The notes beneath the pieces are model-generated. The model searched no databases. It saw only the letters and a list, made by a program, of their open reading frames with translations, and was not told where the DNA came from. Source: LMUY01 sp964242215 (lineage in GTDB: Bacteria > Pseudomonadota > Alphaproteobacteria > Acetobacterales > Acetobacteraceae). From it: a stretch of DNA of 64,000 bases. This document shows, one piece after another, positions 1 to 8,738 of this stretch; the first letter of the stretch is position 1, and every line of letters starts with the position of its first letter. The stretch covers positions 37,337-101,336 of the forward strand of contig CAXTCJ010000007.1 in the NCBI GenBank assembly GCA_964242215.1. The letters run 5' to 3'. Position numbers and translations under genes: made by a program.

Positions 1-64
1 CAACGGCGGTGAAGTGCCCGAACCGTACCGTCAGCCCCCGCGTCTGCAGGGCTGGCGTGGTCAC
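1..64 (-). CDS. LivG-type ABC ATPase, N-terminal fragment (cut by window edge)
   Basis: The complement of the first 64 bases reads from a GTG start (VTTPALQTRGLTVRFGHFTA...), matching the N-terminus of LivG-family ATPases of branched-chain/aromatic acid importers. The beta-strand leading to the Walker A loop (LTVRFGHFTAV) is visible; the rest is outside the window. The GTG overlaps the TGA of the upstream permease (GTGA, 61-64), the usual translational coupling in these operons. It continues the operon that begins at 5072. Confidence 0.85.
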   Translation of the reverse strand, partial: MTTPALQTRGLTVRFGHFTAV

Positions 65-1011
65 GGCGTCTTCCTGCGAAGACGAAGTAGCGTTTGTAGC
101 CCGCCCGCTATTCCGCCGCGCATCACCAGGACCGAGGCCATCAGCACAAGCCCTAGGCTCAGCTGCCAGTATTTCGGGCTGAGGTTCGACAGCGCGTCCT
201 TGACGGTTCCGAACGCCGCGGCTCCGATCACGACGCCGTAGATGTGCCCGGTGCCCCCGAGTGTCGCGACCATCATCACCTCCGCCGAGCGGTCAAATCC
301 CAGCATGTCCAGCGATACGAAATGGCTGGTCTGTGCGAGCACGGCGCCACTCAGCCCGGCGATGGCGCCGGACAGCATGTAGGTCACTGCGATATGCCGC
401 GCAGTGGGTGCGCCGATCGCAGCCATGCGGGTGACGTTTTCCCGAATGCCCGTGAGCGCCAGGCCGAAGGGCGAAGTGGTGATGCGCCACATCGCCGCAT
501 AGACGCAGACCAGCACGGCGAGCGCATAGAAGAAGGCCGTCCGTCCCGTGAAGTCGAACGCGAACAGACCCAGGATCGGGCCGATCTCGAAATCGGACAG
601 GCCGTCCGCGCCCCCGGTGAGGTCGCGCAAATGGTTCGCCGCTTCCACCGTCAGCGCACCGATGCCGAGCGTGATCAGCAACCGGGTGAGGTCGTTGCCG
701 CGGGCGATGATCGGTGTCAGCAACAGTGCCGCGGCGGCGCTGACCAAGCCGGCGGCGGCCAGGCCCAACACCGGCTCGGTATAGCCGGCCCGGGCGATGA
801 TGGCGGCGGTGTAGGCGCCGAGGCCGAAGAATGCGGCATGCCCCAGCGAGACGATGCCGGCATGCCCCTGCAACAGGTCGTAGGACAGCACGAAGGTGGC
901 CAAGATCAGCAGCTGCGTGATCAGCGCCAAATAGTCGGGGAACAAGAAGAAGCTGCCCAGCGCACAGACCAACAGAACTGGCGCGAACCAGGCGGTGGCG
1001 GTCGCCTTCAT
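61..1011 (-). CDS. Branched-chain/aromatic acid ABC transporter permease, LivM type
   Basis: An inner-membrane permease of 316 residues with about nine hydrophobic segments. It has the LivM signature near residues 50-75 (YDLLQGHAGIVSLGHAAFFG) and the later ENVTRMAAIGAP cytoplasmic loop. I start it at ATG 1011 because that ATG overlaps the livH stop (ATGA, 1008-1011) and fits family length. A longer open frame continues upstream, but it runs antisense-like through livH and is not LivM sequence. It pairs with LivH and the adjacent binding protein. Substrate is unknown; the operon's dioxygenase suggests an aromatic acid. Confidence 0.93.
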   Translation of the reverse strand: MKATATAWFAPVLLVCALGSFFLFPDYLALITQLLILATFVLSYDLLQGHAGIVSLGHAAFFGLGAYTAAIIARAGYTEPVLGLAAAGLVSAAAALLLTPIIARGNDLTRLLITLGIGALTVEAANHLRDLTGGADGLSDFEIGPILGLFAFDFTGRTAFFYALAVLVCVYAAMWRITTSPFGLALTGIRENVTRMAAIGAPTARHIAVTYMLSGAIAGLSGAVLAQTSHFVSLDMLGFDRSAEVMMVATLGGTGHIYGVVIGAAAFGTVKDALSNLSPKYWQLSLGLVLMASVLVMRGGIAGGLQTLLRLRRKTP

Positions 1012-1871
1012 GCCCGGCGCCCCGCCAAGCCGCGCGGATAGACCAGCAGCAGCCCGACCAGTAGGACATAGATCACGAACGGTCCCACTTGTGGCACCTC
1101 GTATTTGAACACTGCATCCACCACACCGAGGACCAGCGCCGCCGATAGCGAGCCGCCGATCGAGCCCGGGCCGCCGATCGCCACGATCATTAGCACGACG
1201 ATCAGGTATTTGAACGGAAAGGTCGGGTCCAAACCCAGCGAGTCGACCGCCAGTGCGCCGCCCAGACCCGCCATGCCCGCGCCCAAAGCGAAGGTGATGG
1301 CAAAGATCTGCTGGACCCGTATGCCAATCCCTTCTGCCGCCCAGCGGTGATCGACGGCGGCGCGGATACGGGCGCCGAACAGAGTGTGGTTGAACAGCGC
1401 CACCAACAACGCCGCCGCGACCGCCGCCACCAGCGTCAGGAAAAGCCCGTTGGCGCCGACGGTGACACCGAGAATGGTCTCGCGGCCCGACAGCCATGCC
1501 GGTAACGCGATGGGTTGTTGCTGCGGCCCGAAGATGATCGTGGCCAGGGCGCTGGCGGCGAAGGCCAGCCCTATGGAGAACAGCACCTGCTGCAAGGGCG
1601 GTTCGCGGTAGATGAAGCGGATCACCACCCGCTCCAGCACGAGCCCCACCAACCCGGCGATGACGAAGGCAGCCGGCAACGTCAGCAGGAATGGTAGGCC
1701 TACCTGGTTCACCAGGGTAACCGTGACATAGCCGCCGACCATGGCGAAGACCCCATGCGCCAGGTTGATGTAGCGCATCAATCCCAGCGTGATGGAAAGC
1801 CCGATGGAGAACAGGAACAACAGCATACCGTAGGATACGCCATCGGCGACTACGCCCAGCAAATTCAGCAT
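1008..1871 (-). CDS. Branched-chain/aromatic acid ABC transporter permease, LivH type
   Basis: A 287-residue hydrophobic permease. It has the LivH N-terminal pattern (GLMRYINLAHGVFAMVGGYV, about residues 30-50) and the conserved GLGGALAVDSLGLDP and GGPGSIGGSL loops toward the C-terminus. It forms the heterodimeric membrane pore with the LivM-type protein that overlaps its 3' end by 4 bp. About 50 bp separate it from the upstream binding-protein gene. ATG start. Confidence 0.93.
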   Translation of the reverse strand: MLNLLGVVADGVSYGMLLFLFSIGLSITLGLMRYINLAHGVFAMVGGYVTVTLVNQVGLPFLLTLPAAFVIAGLVGLVLERVVIRFIYREPPLQQVLFSIGLAFAASALATIIFGPQQQPIALPAWLSGRETILGVTVGANGLFLTLVAAVAAALLVALFNHTLFGARIRAAVDHRWAAEGIGIRVQQIFAITFALGAGMAGLGGALAVDSLGLDPTFPFKYLIVVLMIVAIGGPGSIGGSLSAALVLGVVDAVFKYEVPQVGPFVIYVLLVGLLLVYPRGLAGRRA

Positions 1872-1923
1872 TCAGGGTCCACCGCACAGGAATGCCAGCG
1901 CCTTGCAGCGCCGGCAAAGCGCC

Positions 1924-3132
1924 TCATTTCAGTGCGGGATCCTTGGCCGGGTCCTTTACGTTCGGAAACGCAGCGATCTGGACGTTCTGCCATTGTCCAT
2001 CAACGAACTGTCCTTCGCGGACATACATGGTCTGGATAACGTCGCGCGTGTCCGGGTCTATGGTGAAACTGCCGCGCGGGCTGTCGAGCGTGGCGCCCTT
2101 CATGGCCTTCATCAGCGCCGCGAGACTCAGATCGCCCTTGGTCTCCTCTACCGCGTGATAAATCAGTGCCATGCCGTCATAGCCGGCGACCGCGCGAAAA
2201 TTCGGGATGGCGTTGGCACCAAACATCTCTTTGTATTTCTTCACGAAGGCGATGTTCTGCGGGTTTTGCAGTCCGACCTGGTAGTTATGGACGGAGATCA
2301 CGCCCTTCAGCGCGTCACCGAACAAAGGTAGCGAGTTATCCTCGACCAGATCGCCGGTCACCAGCAGCTTGATGCCGGAATCGGTCAGGCCGCGTTTCTT
2401 GGCTTCCTTCATGAAGGCAACGGCCACGTCGCCGCCCGGATCGAAGCTGAACACGGCGTCGGGCTTGGCTTCCATCGCGCGCTGCAGATAAGGCGCGTAT
2501 TCCATTTCCGACACGGGCGTGCGCGCACTGCCGATGATCTTGCCGCCGCCTTTGGTGAACGCCTTGATGAACCAGATCTCCGCATCGATGCCGGGGCCGT
2601 AATCGGAGACGATGGTATAGGCGGTCTTGATGCCGTGCTGGGCCGCGTATTCACCCAACACATAGGCCGTTTGCGGCGTGGTGAACGACACACGCACGAA
2701 ATTCGGCGATTTCTCGGTGATGATCGAGGTCGCTGCGTTGATGATGATGCCGGGCTTCCCCGCCTCGGTCAGCAGGCTCGCGGCCGCCATCGCGTTCGGC
2801 GTGAAACTGTAGCCGAGAATGACGTCCGCCTTCTCGCGCACGATCAGTTCCTGCGACATCCTGCGCGATAAATCGCCGGAGCCGGGGCCCTGGTCGTCCC
2901 GCGTTACGATCTTGACCGGCATCCCGGCAATGGTCGTGCCGTGCATGGCCTGGTAGGTCTTGATCCCGTTCTCGTATTGCGAACCTTCGTCGGCATAGAT
3001 GCCGGAGAGCGGCAGGATCACGCCGATGGTCAGCGTTCCGGCCGCCCGGGCTGGTGCCGCGCCGGCCATGACGCCGGCGGCGGCCAGGGCACCGAACTGG
3101 AGTTGCCGGCGGGTCAGACGGGGCTTGGACAC
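1924..3132 (-). CDS. Periplasmic binding protein of Liv/Hpp-type ABC importer
   Basis: A type I periplasmic binding protein (Peripla_BP_6 family) of 402 residues that captures ligand for the LivHM pore downstream. The N-terminus carries a twin-arginine-like signal (TRRQLQFGALAAAG...APARAAG), then the typical mature start LTIGVILPLSGIYADEG. I chose GTG 3132: it has AAGGAAA about 6 bases upstream and avoids the overlap with the dioxygenase that the upstream ATG (3174) would create. Position directly after a gallate/protocatechuate dioxygenase suggests an aromatic carboxylate ligand (inference). Confidence 0.9.
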   Translation of the reverse strand: MSKPRLTRRQLQFGALAAAGVMAGAAPARAAGTLTIGVILPLSGIYADEGSQYENGIKTYQAMHGTTIAGMPVKIVTRDDQGPGSGDLSRRMSQELIVREKADVILGYSFTPNAMAAASLLTEAGKPGIIINAATSIITEKSPNFVRVSFTTPQTAYVLGEYAAQHGIKTAYTIVSDYGPGIDAEIWFIKAFTKGGGKIIGSARTPVSEMEYAPYLQRAMEAKPDAVFSFDPGGDVAVAFMKEAKKRGLTDSGIKLLVTGDLVEDNSLPLFGDALKGVISVHNYQVGLQNPQNIAFVKKYKEMFGANAIPNFRAVAGYDGMALIYHAVEETKGDLSLAALMKAMKGATLDSPRGSFTIDPDTRDVIQTMYVREGQFVDGQWQNVQIAAFPNVKDPAKDPALK

Positions 3133-3163
3133 GGGCGTTTCCTTTATTTGAGCTGGGACGATT

Positions 3164-4390
3164 TCAGCGGGCATCCGGAACCAGCCGCGTAGCCATGAAC
3201 TCGTCGAACGTTTCGCCGCGCATGGAGGCATAGACTTCGAGATTGGTTTCGCCGACCAGCCGGGCGAATTTCTCCAGCACAAAGAAATTGGCGCCATTCC
3301 GGATCAGCCCGATCCAGTCACGCTCGTGCACCAGGGTTGCCTCAGCGTCCGTCAGGCCCGCGTCGCGGCACGCTGCGGTTTCGTCAGCCTGGAACTGCGC
3401 CCGGTAGTGCGGTTCACGCATGTTCCAGAAGAAGCGGTTGAGGCGGATCTTATCCACGGCGGTTCGGAGGTCGAAGGCATAGGTGCCGTCGATCGACTCG
3501 ACCCCTTCCAATTGGACGTTGCCGGGCGCGCGCTTGTCTTTGGCTTCGACGGGATTGTTCTCCTCGAATACCAGCACCGTCATCGCCGTCGTTGTCGCCA
3601 GATAGTAGTTCTGATGCACCTTGGTGATGTCGTCGCTGAGCGCGCCGCGCATCGCCAGCCACATGATCTGCTCGACGCTCTCGGCGCCACCCAGGCGGAT
3701 GTAGTCGACATGCTTCATCCGGGCGAGCGTCAACGGGTCCGTCTCGATCAGATCGAGGAAACGCATGTCCCATTCGGTATCGTTATAGCCAGCGCGCTCG
3801 CCATGGATCTGATGCGATAGGCCGCCAGTGCCGAGCACGGCAACGGTCAGCTCCTCCGGATAGGCTTCCACCGCGCGGCGCAGCGCCTGGCCGAGTTTGA
3901 AACACCGCATCGGCGTCGGCAGCGGGTATTGCACGACGTTGACCTCGATGGGGATGATCGTCCCGGGCCAGCCCTCGGCATGCGGCCACAGCAATGGCAG
4001 CGGCGAAAACACGCCGTGATCGAGCGCGCGGTCCTGGAACACCGAGATGTCGAACTCGTCGTTGATCAACTGCTCGGCCAAATGTTTGGCGAGCGCTGGG
4101 TTGCCCGGCAGCGGCGGCAATGGCCGTTTGCCGGCGCCCTCATCGGCGACCTCGTAGCTGGGACCTACGCCCAGCGCGAAGGCAGGATAAAGATCGTAGA
4201 AAAACGCATTCAGATGGTCGTTGTAGAAGACGATCAGCACGTCCGGCCGCTTCTCGGCCAACCAATTGAAGGCGGCCTTGTAGCCGTCGAACAAGGGCGC
4301 CCAGGCTGGCATCTCCTGTTTGCCCTTGTCGTAGGCCACGCCGATGGTTGGCACGTGCGACGACCCGATGCCACCGATGATTCTGGCCAT
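3164..4390 (-). CDS. Gallate/protocatechuate 4,5-type extradiol dioxygenase (LigB-LigA fusion)
   Basis: A cytoplasmic class III extradiol dioxygenase that would open the ring of gallate (or protocatechuate) using Fe(II) and O2. Residues 1 to about 290 are a LigB domain. Probable iron ligands are His12 (GSSHVP), His59 (YNDHLNAFF) and Glu240 (ESVEQIMWLAMRGAL); the probable catalytic base is His193 (GGLSHQ). These match the LigB pattern His12/His61/Glu242/His195. Residues about 300-408 resemble the small LigA subunit. The one-chain order and 408-residue length fit gallate dioxygenases (GalA/DesB, about 420), whereas classic LigAB uses two chains. It lies between a cysteine hydrolase and a Liv importer in one operon. 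Gallate versus protocatechuate cannot be settled from sequence. Confidence 0.9.
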   Translation of the reverse strand: MARIIGGIGSSHVPTIGVAYDKGKQEMPAWAPLFDGYKAAFNWLAEKRPDVLIVFYNDHLNAFFYDLYPAFALGVGPSYEVADEGAGKRPLPPLPGNPALAKHLAEQLINDEFDISVFQDRALDHGVFSPLPLLWPHAEGWPGTIIPIEVNVVQYPLPTPMRCFKLGQALRRAVEAYPEELTVAVLGTGGLSHQIHGERAGYNDTEWDMRFLDLIETDPLTLARMKHVDYIRLGGAESVEQIMWLAMRGALSDDITKVHQNYYLATTTAMTVLVFEENNPVEAKDKRAPGNVQLEGVESIDGTYAFDLRTAVDKIRLNRFFWNMREPHYRAQFQADETAACRDAGLTDAEATLVHERDWIGLIRNGANFFVLEKFARLVGETNLEVYASMRGETFDEFMATRLVPDAR

Positions 4391-4406
4391 GCCTGTAATC
4401 CTTCGT

Positions 4407-5072
4407 CTATGTCCGCCCGACCAGGAGCGTGCCTAAGACGTCATCCGTCGTCAAAACGTCGCCGAAACTCTGATAGACCGTGCTGAAACCGATCTCGTGA
4501 TCCTCCTTGTAGCGCGCCGCGTTGGCGTCACTGACCATGACGACCTTGAAGTCCAGCATCATTGCGTCACGTGCGGACGTTTCGCAGCAGAAATTCGTCA
4601 GCATGCCGACGATCGCGACGTTCTCGATCCCGCGCGCCGCCAGCTTCTCCGGCAGATCGGATTTGCCGGGGATGAAGGCGCTGAACCGACTCTTGGTTGC
4701 ATGCAGGTCACCCGGTTGCACGTCTAGGTTGGCGAAGAGTTTGTGGCCTGGTGCACCCTCGGTCAGGTTGTCGCGGTGTCGGGCGGCGGCCGCTTCGCTG
4801 AAGAAGTAGTCGTGGTAGAGCGGCCACAGGCTGCGGCCGCCTTCACCCGCCGTCATGCTGACCCAGGCGACAACCGCCCCCTTGGCACGGAAGGCTTGCG
4901 CCAGCCGGTTGATGTTCGGAACGATGGCGACAGCGGGCGGCACGTCGGCGACATAGAATTGCTGCATGTCGATGACCACCAGCGCCGTCTTCGCCGCGTC
5001 GAAATGATCGAACACGCGAAGCCGTCCCCGCTTCTTCATCACGCGGTCGATGACGTAATCGGGCATGTTCAT
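4407..5072 (-). CDS. Isochorismatase-family cysteine hydrolase
   Basis: A 221-residue isochorismatase-fold hydrolase. The catalytic triad is visible: Asp35 (VVIDMQQF), Lys127 (ATKSRFSAF) and Cys162 (TNFCCETSARDA). The TNxCxETxARDA context is typical of amidohydrolases such as RutB, N-carbamoylsarcosine amidase and maleamate amidase. It is first gene of the operon, 16 bp before the ring-cleavage dioxygenase, so an amide or carbamoyl derivative of an aromatic or ring-cleavage product is a reasonable but unproven substrate. Start ATG 5072; a second in-frame ATG follows two codons later. Confidence 0.87.
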   Translation of the reverse strand: MNMPDYVIDRVMKKRGRLRVFDHFDAAKTALVVIDMQQFYVADVPPAVAIVPNINRLAQAFRAKGAVVAWVSMTAGEGGRSLWPLYHDYFFSEAAAARHRDNLTEGAPGHKLFANLDVQPGDLHATKSRFSAFIPGKSDLPEKLAARGIENVAIVGMLTNFCCETSARDAMMLDFKVVMVSDANAARYKEDHEIGFSTVYQSFGDVLTTDDVLGTLLVGRT

Positions 5073-5191
5073 CGGTGTGCGACCTTCTTGCCAGTAGATT
5101 CCTCTGTGGCATCGAAAATCCGCACACTCAACATGCTATTGCGAAATGCGAGTCTCGAATCCGGTCCGAGCAGCAGGAGAACCCAGAGCAC

Positions 5192-5314
5192 ATGACCCGG
5201 CGTATGCCGCCGCTGAATGCATCACGCGCCTTCGAGGCTGCCGTGCGCCCTGGCAGCCTGACCGGCGCCGCACCGGCACCGCGTGTCACTCACGGCGTAA
5301 TAAGCCGCCCATGA
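5192..5314 (+). pseudogene. GcvA-like LysR regulator remnant (N-terminal HTH only)
   Basis: A 40-codon frame reads MTRRMPPLNASRAFEAAVRP and continues GSLTGAAPAPRVTHGVISRP. This is clearly the first part of a GcvA-type LysR protein (usual form PPLNALRAFEAAARHxSFTRAA...VTHGAVSRQ). It ends with TGA just after the recognition helix, so the dimerisation helix and effector domain are missing. An AGGAG lies about 11 bases before the ATG. Its TGA overlaps the kinase ATG (ATGA, 5311-5314). The loss probably came from a deletion joining this promoter-proximal piece to the sugar operon; it may now serve as a coupled leader (inference). Confidence 0.72.
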
Positions 5315-6801
5315 GCGTCGTCTTGGCGGGCGACCTCGGCAGCGGCAGCTTCCGGGCCGCCCTGGTCGACGGCGAGGGGGCGACACGCGCGGAACAAGTC
5401 ATCGTCGGCCCCACCGCACGCGATCGCGGCGATCGGTCCGAGGTGGACGCAGACGATTGGTGGCGCAGCTTCGCCGAAGCCGTGACGGCGCTGGCGCAAT
5501 CGGCACCCGCGCTGTTTGCCAGCATCGCCGGCATCGCGATCTGCGGCATCACCCGGACGCAGGTGCTGCTCGCCAGCGATGGCAGCCCGCTAGGCCCGGC
5601 ATTGACGTGGAAGGATGCGCGATCCGAGGCCGTGGCCCGGCGGTTGGGCGAGCGCTTCGCCGGGCAGCATCCGGAAATCGGCGGCATCAACGCATTCCAC
5701 CCGTTGGCCCGTCTCGCATGGCTGCGGGAGTTTGATGCCTCAACGTTCGACCGGCTCGCGACGGTGCTGGAGCCCAAGGACTACCTCAATTTTCAGCTGA
5801 CCGGCGTGCGCGCCGGCGATCCCGTCTCGTTCGCCCGGCTGCTTGCCGCCGCTGAGACCCACGAGGGCGTCGACCTCTTCGCCGCCATCGGGGCCACCCG
5901 TGCCGTGCTGCCAAGAATGATCGAGCCGTCCGACCGCGTCGGCCTCGTCCAGGGCGGCCTGGCGGCACCGTTCGACCGGCTCGCCGGCGTTCCGGTGTTC
6001 TGCTGCTCCAATGACACCTGGGTGGGGGCGGCCGGGTTGGGTGCGCTGCGGGCCGGTTTCGCCTACAACATCTCGGGCACGACGGAGGTGCTGGGCATCG
6101 TCGGCGCGGCGCCGGCACGCGCCGAAGGGCTGTTGACCGTCGACTGGCGCGGTTTGTACCAGCTTGGCGGCCCGAGCCAAAATGGCGCCGATACCGTCGC
6201 CTGGCTGTTGTCGCTGCTGGGGCGCGGCGATGGTGGCAACATCGGCGCCAGCATCGACGCCCTGCTGACCGGCCAACGGCAGCCGCAGCCCCTCCTATTC
6301 CTGCCGTATCTGCAGGGCGAGCGCGTGCCTTACTGGGATCCGTCGCTGCGGGGCGCCTTCGTCGGGCTCAACCGCCAGCATGGCCCGACGGACGTTGCCT
6401 GGGCCGTGCTCGAGGGCATCGCCTTCCTCAACCGCTTGGTACTGGACCGTGCGGAAGCCGCCGCCGGCTTCACCGCACGCGAGATCCGGATCGGTGGGGG
6501 CGGCGCTGCCAATGCCATCTGGCGGCAGCTCAAAGCCGACATCTGCCGGCGGCCGGTGGTTGCGGGCCTCGCCAAGGAGCCAGGGATTCTCGGCGCGGCC
6601 ATCGTCGCCTGGACCGGTTTGGGACGGTTTCCGAGCCTGGCTGCCGCGCAGGCCGCACTCGTCCATACCGCCAGCCGTCACGAGCCGGTTGCGGCGCGCA
6701 GTCGGTTCTACGACCGCCTATTCGCCCTGTTTTGCCGGACCGGGGATGCCATCGCGCCGATTTCCCACGAGCTCGCCGGCCTCTCCCGGGACACAGATTG
6801 A
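5311..6801 (+). CDS. FGGY-family carbohydrate kinase
   Basis: A 496-residue FGGY kinase that phosphorylates a sugar or polyol with ATP. The N-terminal phosphate loop GDLGSGSFRAALVD (7-20), the likely catalytic Asp235 (CCSNDTW), the nucleotide loop ISGTTEVLG (about 254-262) and the C-terminal GGGGAANAIWRQLKADI segment are all present. I start at ATG 5311, where family similarity begins. No clear Shine-Dalgarno precedes it, and translation may depend on the overlapping LysR-remnant frame. It heads an operon with a Frc/Rbs-type importer, so it should act on the imported sugar; substrate not predictable. Confidence 0.9.
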   Translation: MSVVLAGDLGSGSFRAALVDGEGATRAEQVIVGPTARDRGDRSEVDADDWWRSFAEAVTALAQSAPALFASIAGIAICGITRTQVLLASDGSPLGPALTWKDARSEAVARRLGERFAGQHPEIGGINAFHPLARLAWLREFDASTFDRLATVLEPKDYLNFQLTGVRAGDPVSFARLLAAAETHEGVDLFAAIGATRAVLPRMIEPSDRVGLVQGGLAAPFDRLAGVPVFCCSNDTWVGAAGLGALRAGFAYNISGTTEVLGIVGAAPARAEGLLTVDWRGLYQLGGPSQNGADTVAWLLSLLGRGDGGNIGASIDALLTGQRQPQPLLFLPYLQGERVPYWDPSLRGAFVGLNRQHGPTDVAWAVLEGIAFLNRLVLDRAEAAAGFTAREIRIGGGGAANAIWRQLKADICRRPVVAGLAKEPGILGAAIVAWTGLGRFPSLAAAQAALVHTASRHEPVAARSRFYDRLFALFCRTGDAIAPISHELAGLSRDTD

Positions 6802-6809
6802 GGATCTCG

Positions 6810-7751
6810 ATGCGGCTTTTCCTCCACACCTACGCGACGGCGCTTGCCGGGCTGCTGCTGCTCGTCGTGTTCGCCGTCGCCGCGCCGAACTTCGCCAGCC
6901 CCGCCAACCTGATCAATATCGTGAAGGAGACGAGCTTCCTCGCCATCCTCGCCACCGGCTTCACGCTGGCGCTGATGACGGCCGAGCTCGACCTGTCCGT
7001 GGCCGATGTCGCGAGCCTCGCGGCCGTGGTGACGGGCGCACTGATCAGCGGCGGGTGGGCGGTGCCGATTGCCATCGCGGCCGGGATCGCGACCGGCATC
7101 GCCGGCGGGATCGTCAACGGCATCTCGGTCACGGTGCTGCGCGTGCCCTCGCTCATCGCCACGCTCGGCACGGCCGCGATCGCCCGAGGCCTCGGTTTCA
7201 TGATCACCCAGGGTGTGGCTTTTGTCGGCAAGTGGCCGGTCGCCTTCACCGGTCTCGCCCGCGGCACCGTGGCGGGGGTGCCCAATCTCGTGATCTGGCT
7301 CGCGATCGTGACTGGCGGCGCGCTGTTCCTGGTGAAGGCGACGCGCACTGGCGCCCACATCACCGCCACCGGCGAGGCCGCCGAAGCCGCCCGTCTCGCC
7401 GGCATCGCGACCCAGCGGATGAAGCGGCTGGGTCTGGGCCTGGCCGGCTTCCTCGGCGGCGTCACGGCGGTGCTGCTCGCCGCCAGCCTGTCCTCCGCCG
7501 CCCCCAACATGGCGGGGGACTATTTCCTGTATGCGATCGCCGCCGTGCTGCTCGGCATGACCATGTTCGAGCCGGGCCGCCCCAATGTGCCGGGCACCCT
7601 CGTTGCATCGCTGATCCTCAAGGTGCTGGGCAACGGTCTCGTGCTGATCGGGGCCGAGTACTATTGGCAGGACATTCTCCTCGGCTTCATCATGGTCGCT
7701 TCGGTCGCAGCGTCCGCGGCGGCGCTCAAGCAAACGGCCTTCAGGCTTTGA
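6810..7751 (+). CDS. Sugar ABC transporter permease (RbsC/FrcC type)
   Basis: A 313-residue permease of the BPD_transp_2 family with about nine membrane segments. The conserved motifs are LTAELDLSVADVASLAAVV-like (about 55-73), the GIVNGISVTVLRVPSLIATLG stretch and a long loop before the GFLGGVTAVL helix. It sits 8 bp after the kinase gene and 28 bp before the binding-protein gene, and would form a homodimeric inner-membrane channel. ATG 6810 is preceded by GAGGA. Confidence 0.91.
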   Translation: MRLFLHTYATALAGLLLLVVFAVAAPNFASPANLINIVKETSFLAILATGFTLALMTAELDLSVADVASLAAVVTGALISGGWAVPIAIAAGIATGIAGGIVNGISVTVLRVPSLIATLGTAAIARGLGFMITQGVAFVGKWPVAFTGLARGTVAGVPNLVIWLAIVTGGALFLVKATRTGAHITATGEAAEAARLAGIATQRMKRLGLGLAGFLGGVTAVLLAASLSSAAPNMAGDYFLYAIAAVLLGMTMFEPGRPNVPGTLVASLILKVLGNGLVLIGAEYYWQDILLGFIMVASVAASAAALKQTAFRL

Positions 7752-7779
7752 TCCGTAACTACGCAATGGGAACCAACGA

Positions 7780-8727
7780 ATGACCCACCTGACGCGGCTG
7801 CTCGCCGCACTCGCACTGCTGCTCGTCACGGGCGCGCTGCCGGCGCGTGCCTTCGAAATCGGTATCATCGCGTTCCAGATGTCGTCGGAGACCCATGCCC
7901 GCGTCGCTAACGCCGCGGTCGCGGAGGCGAAGAAGCTCGGCTGGACCGTGACGCTGCTCAACTCCGAAGGCTCGTTGCCAAAACACACCGAACAGTTCGA
8001 GACGCTGATCAACAAGAAGGTCGACGCCATCCTCATCGCCATGGGCAAGCCGGTGGAGGCCGCCGCCCAGTTCGCGGAGGCAAAGGCAAAGGGCATCCCC
8101 GTCATCACGGTCATGTCCGGCGCCAGCCCGGACGCACTGATGGACGTGCAGGACGACGAATACAAAGTGGGTGCCGAGGCGGCCGTCTACCTGATGGGCG
8201 AGATGGGCTATCAGGGCAACCTGCTGGAAGAGCGGTTCGAGGGCAACGTCGGCACCCGTATCCGTGGCAAGGAACTCGATGTCGTTCTGAGCGAGAACAA
8301 GGGCGTCAAGGTGCTCGGCAGCCACTCGATGAACGCCACCGGCAGTTGGCGCGACGAGGTGCGCAGCGGCATGCAGGCGCTGCTGCTGCGCAACCAGGGC
8401 AACGTGCAAGGGATCTGGATCTCCTTCGACGCGCAGGCCTACATCGTCGACGACATCCTGCAGGCACAGGGCCTGAAAAAAGGCCAGATCCCGATCGTCT
8501 CCGTCGACGGCGGCAAGGAGACCTACCGGCGGATCGCCGACCCGGACAGCCTGCTGACCGCGACCTTCGCCATCCCGTTCGAGCCGATGGGCAAGGCCGC
8601 GGTCGACGCGCTCGATACCATCGTCGTCAAGAAGCAGCCGAAGGAGTCGGTCACCGTCGGCCCGTATCTGTTCATGGATGCGCCGCTGGTCGACGCGCAC
8701 AATGTCGGGTCCTACCTGCAGCCGTAG
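7780..8727 (+). CDS. Periplasmic sugar-binding protein (RbsB/FrcB type)
   Basis: A 315-residue type I binding protein of the Peripla_BP_4 group. It begins with a Sec signal peptide (LAALALLLVTGALPARA, cleavage about residue 24), and the mature protein starts FEIGIIAFQMSSETHARV. A VDAILIAMGKP strand, an AEAKAKGIPVITVMSG strand and IVSVDGGKETYRRI near the C-terminus match the family. It is the only soluble receptor in this kinase-permease-receptor-ATPase operon and fixes substrate specificity, which I cannot name. Confidence 0.9.
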   Translation: MTHLTRLLAALALLLVTGALPARAFEIGIIAFQMSSETHARVANAAVAEAKKLGWTVTLLNSEGSLPKHTEQFETLINKKVDAILIAMGKPVEAAAQFAEAKAKGIPVITVMSGASPDALMDVQDDEYKVGAEAAVYLMGEMGYQGNLLEERFEGNVGTRIRGKELDVVLSENKGVKVLGSHSMNATGSWRDEVRSGMQALLLRNQGNVQGIWISFDAQAYIVDDILQAQGLKKGQIPIVSVDGGKETYRRIADPDSLLTATFAIPFEPMGKAAVDALDTIVVKKQPKESVTVGPYLFMDAPLVDAHNVGSYLQP

Positions 8728-8738
8728 GGCGCGTGCGC

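Noticed and set aside
1012..1917. Upstream in-frame extension of the LivM gene giving a 618-residue protein
   Set aside because: The extra part runs through livH in another frame and has no LivM sequence; the ATGA overlap at 1008-1011 fits the family start.
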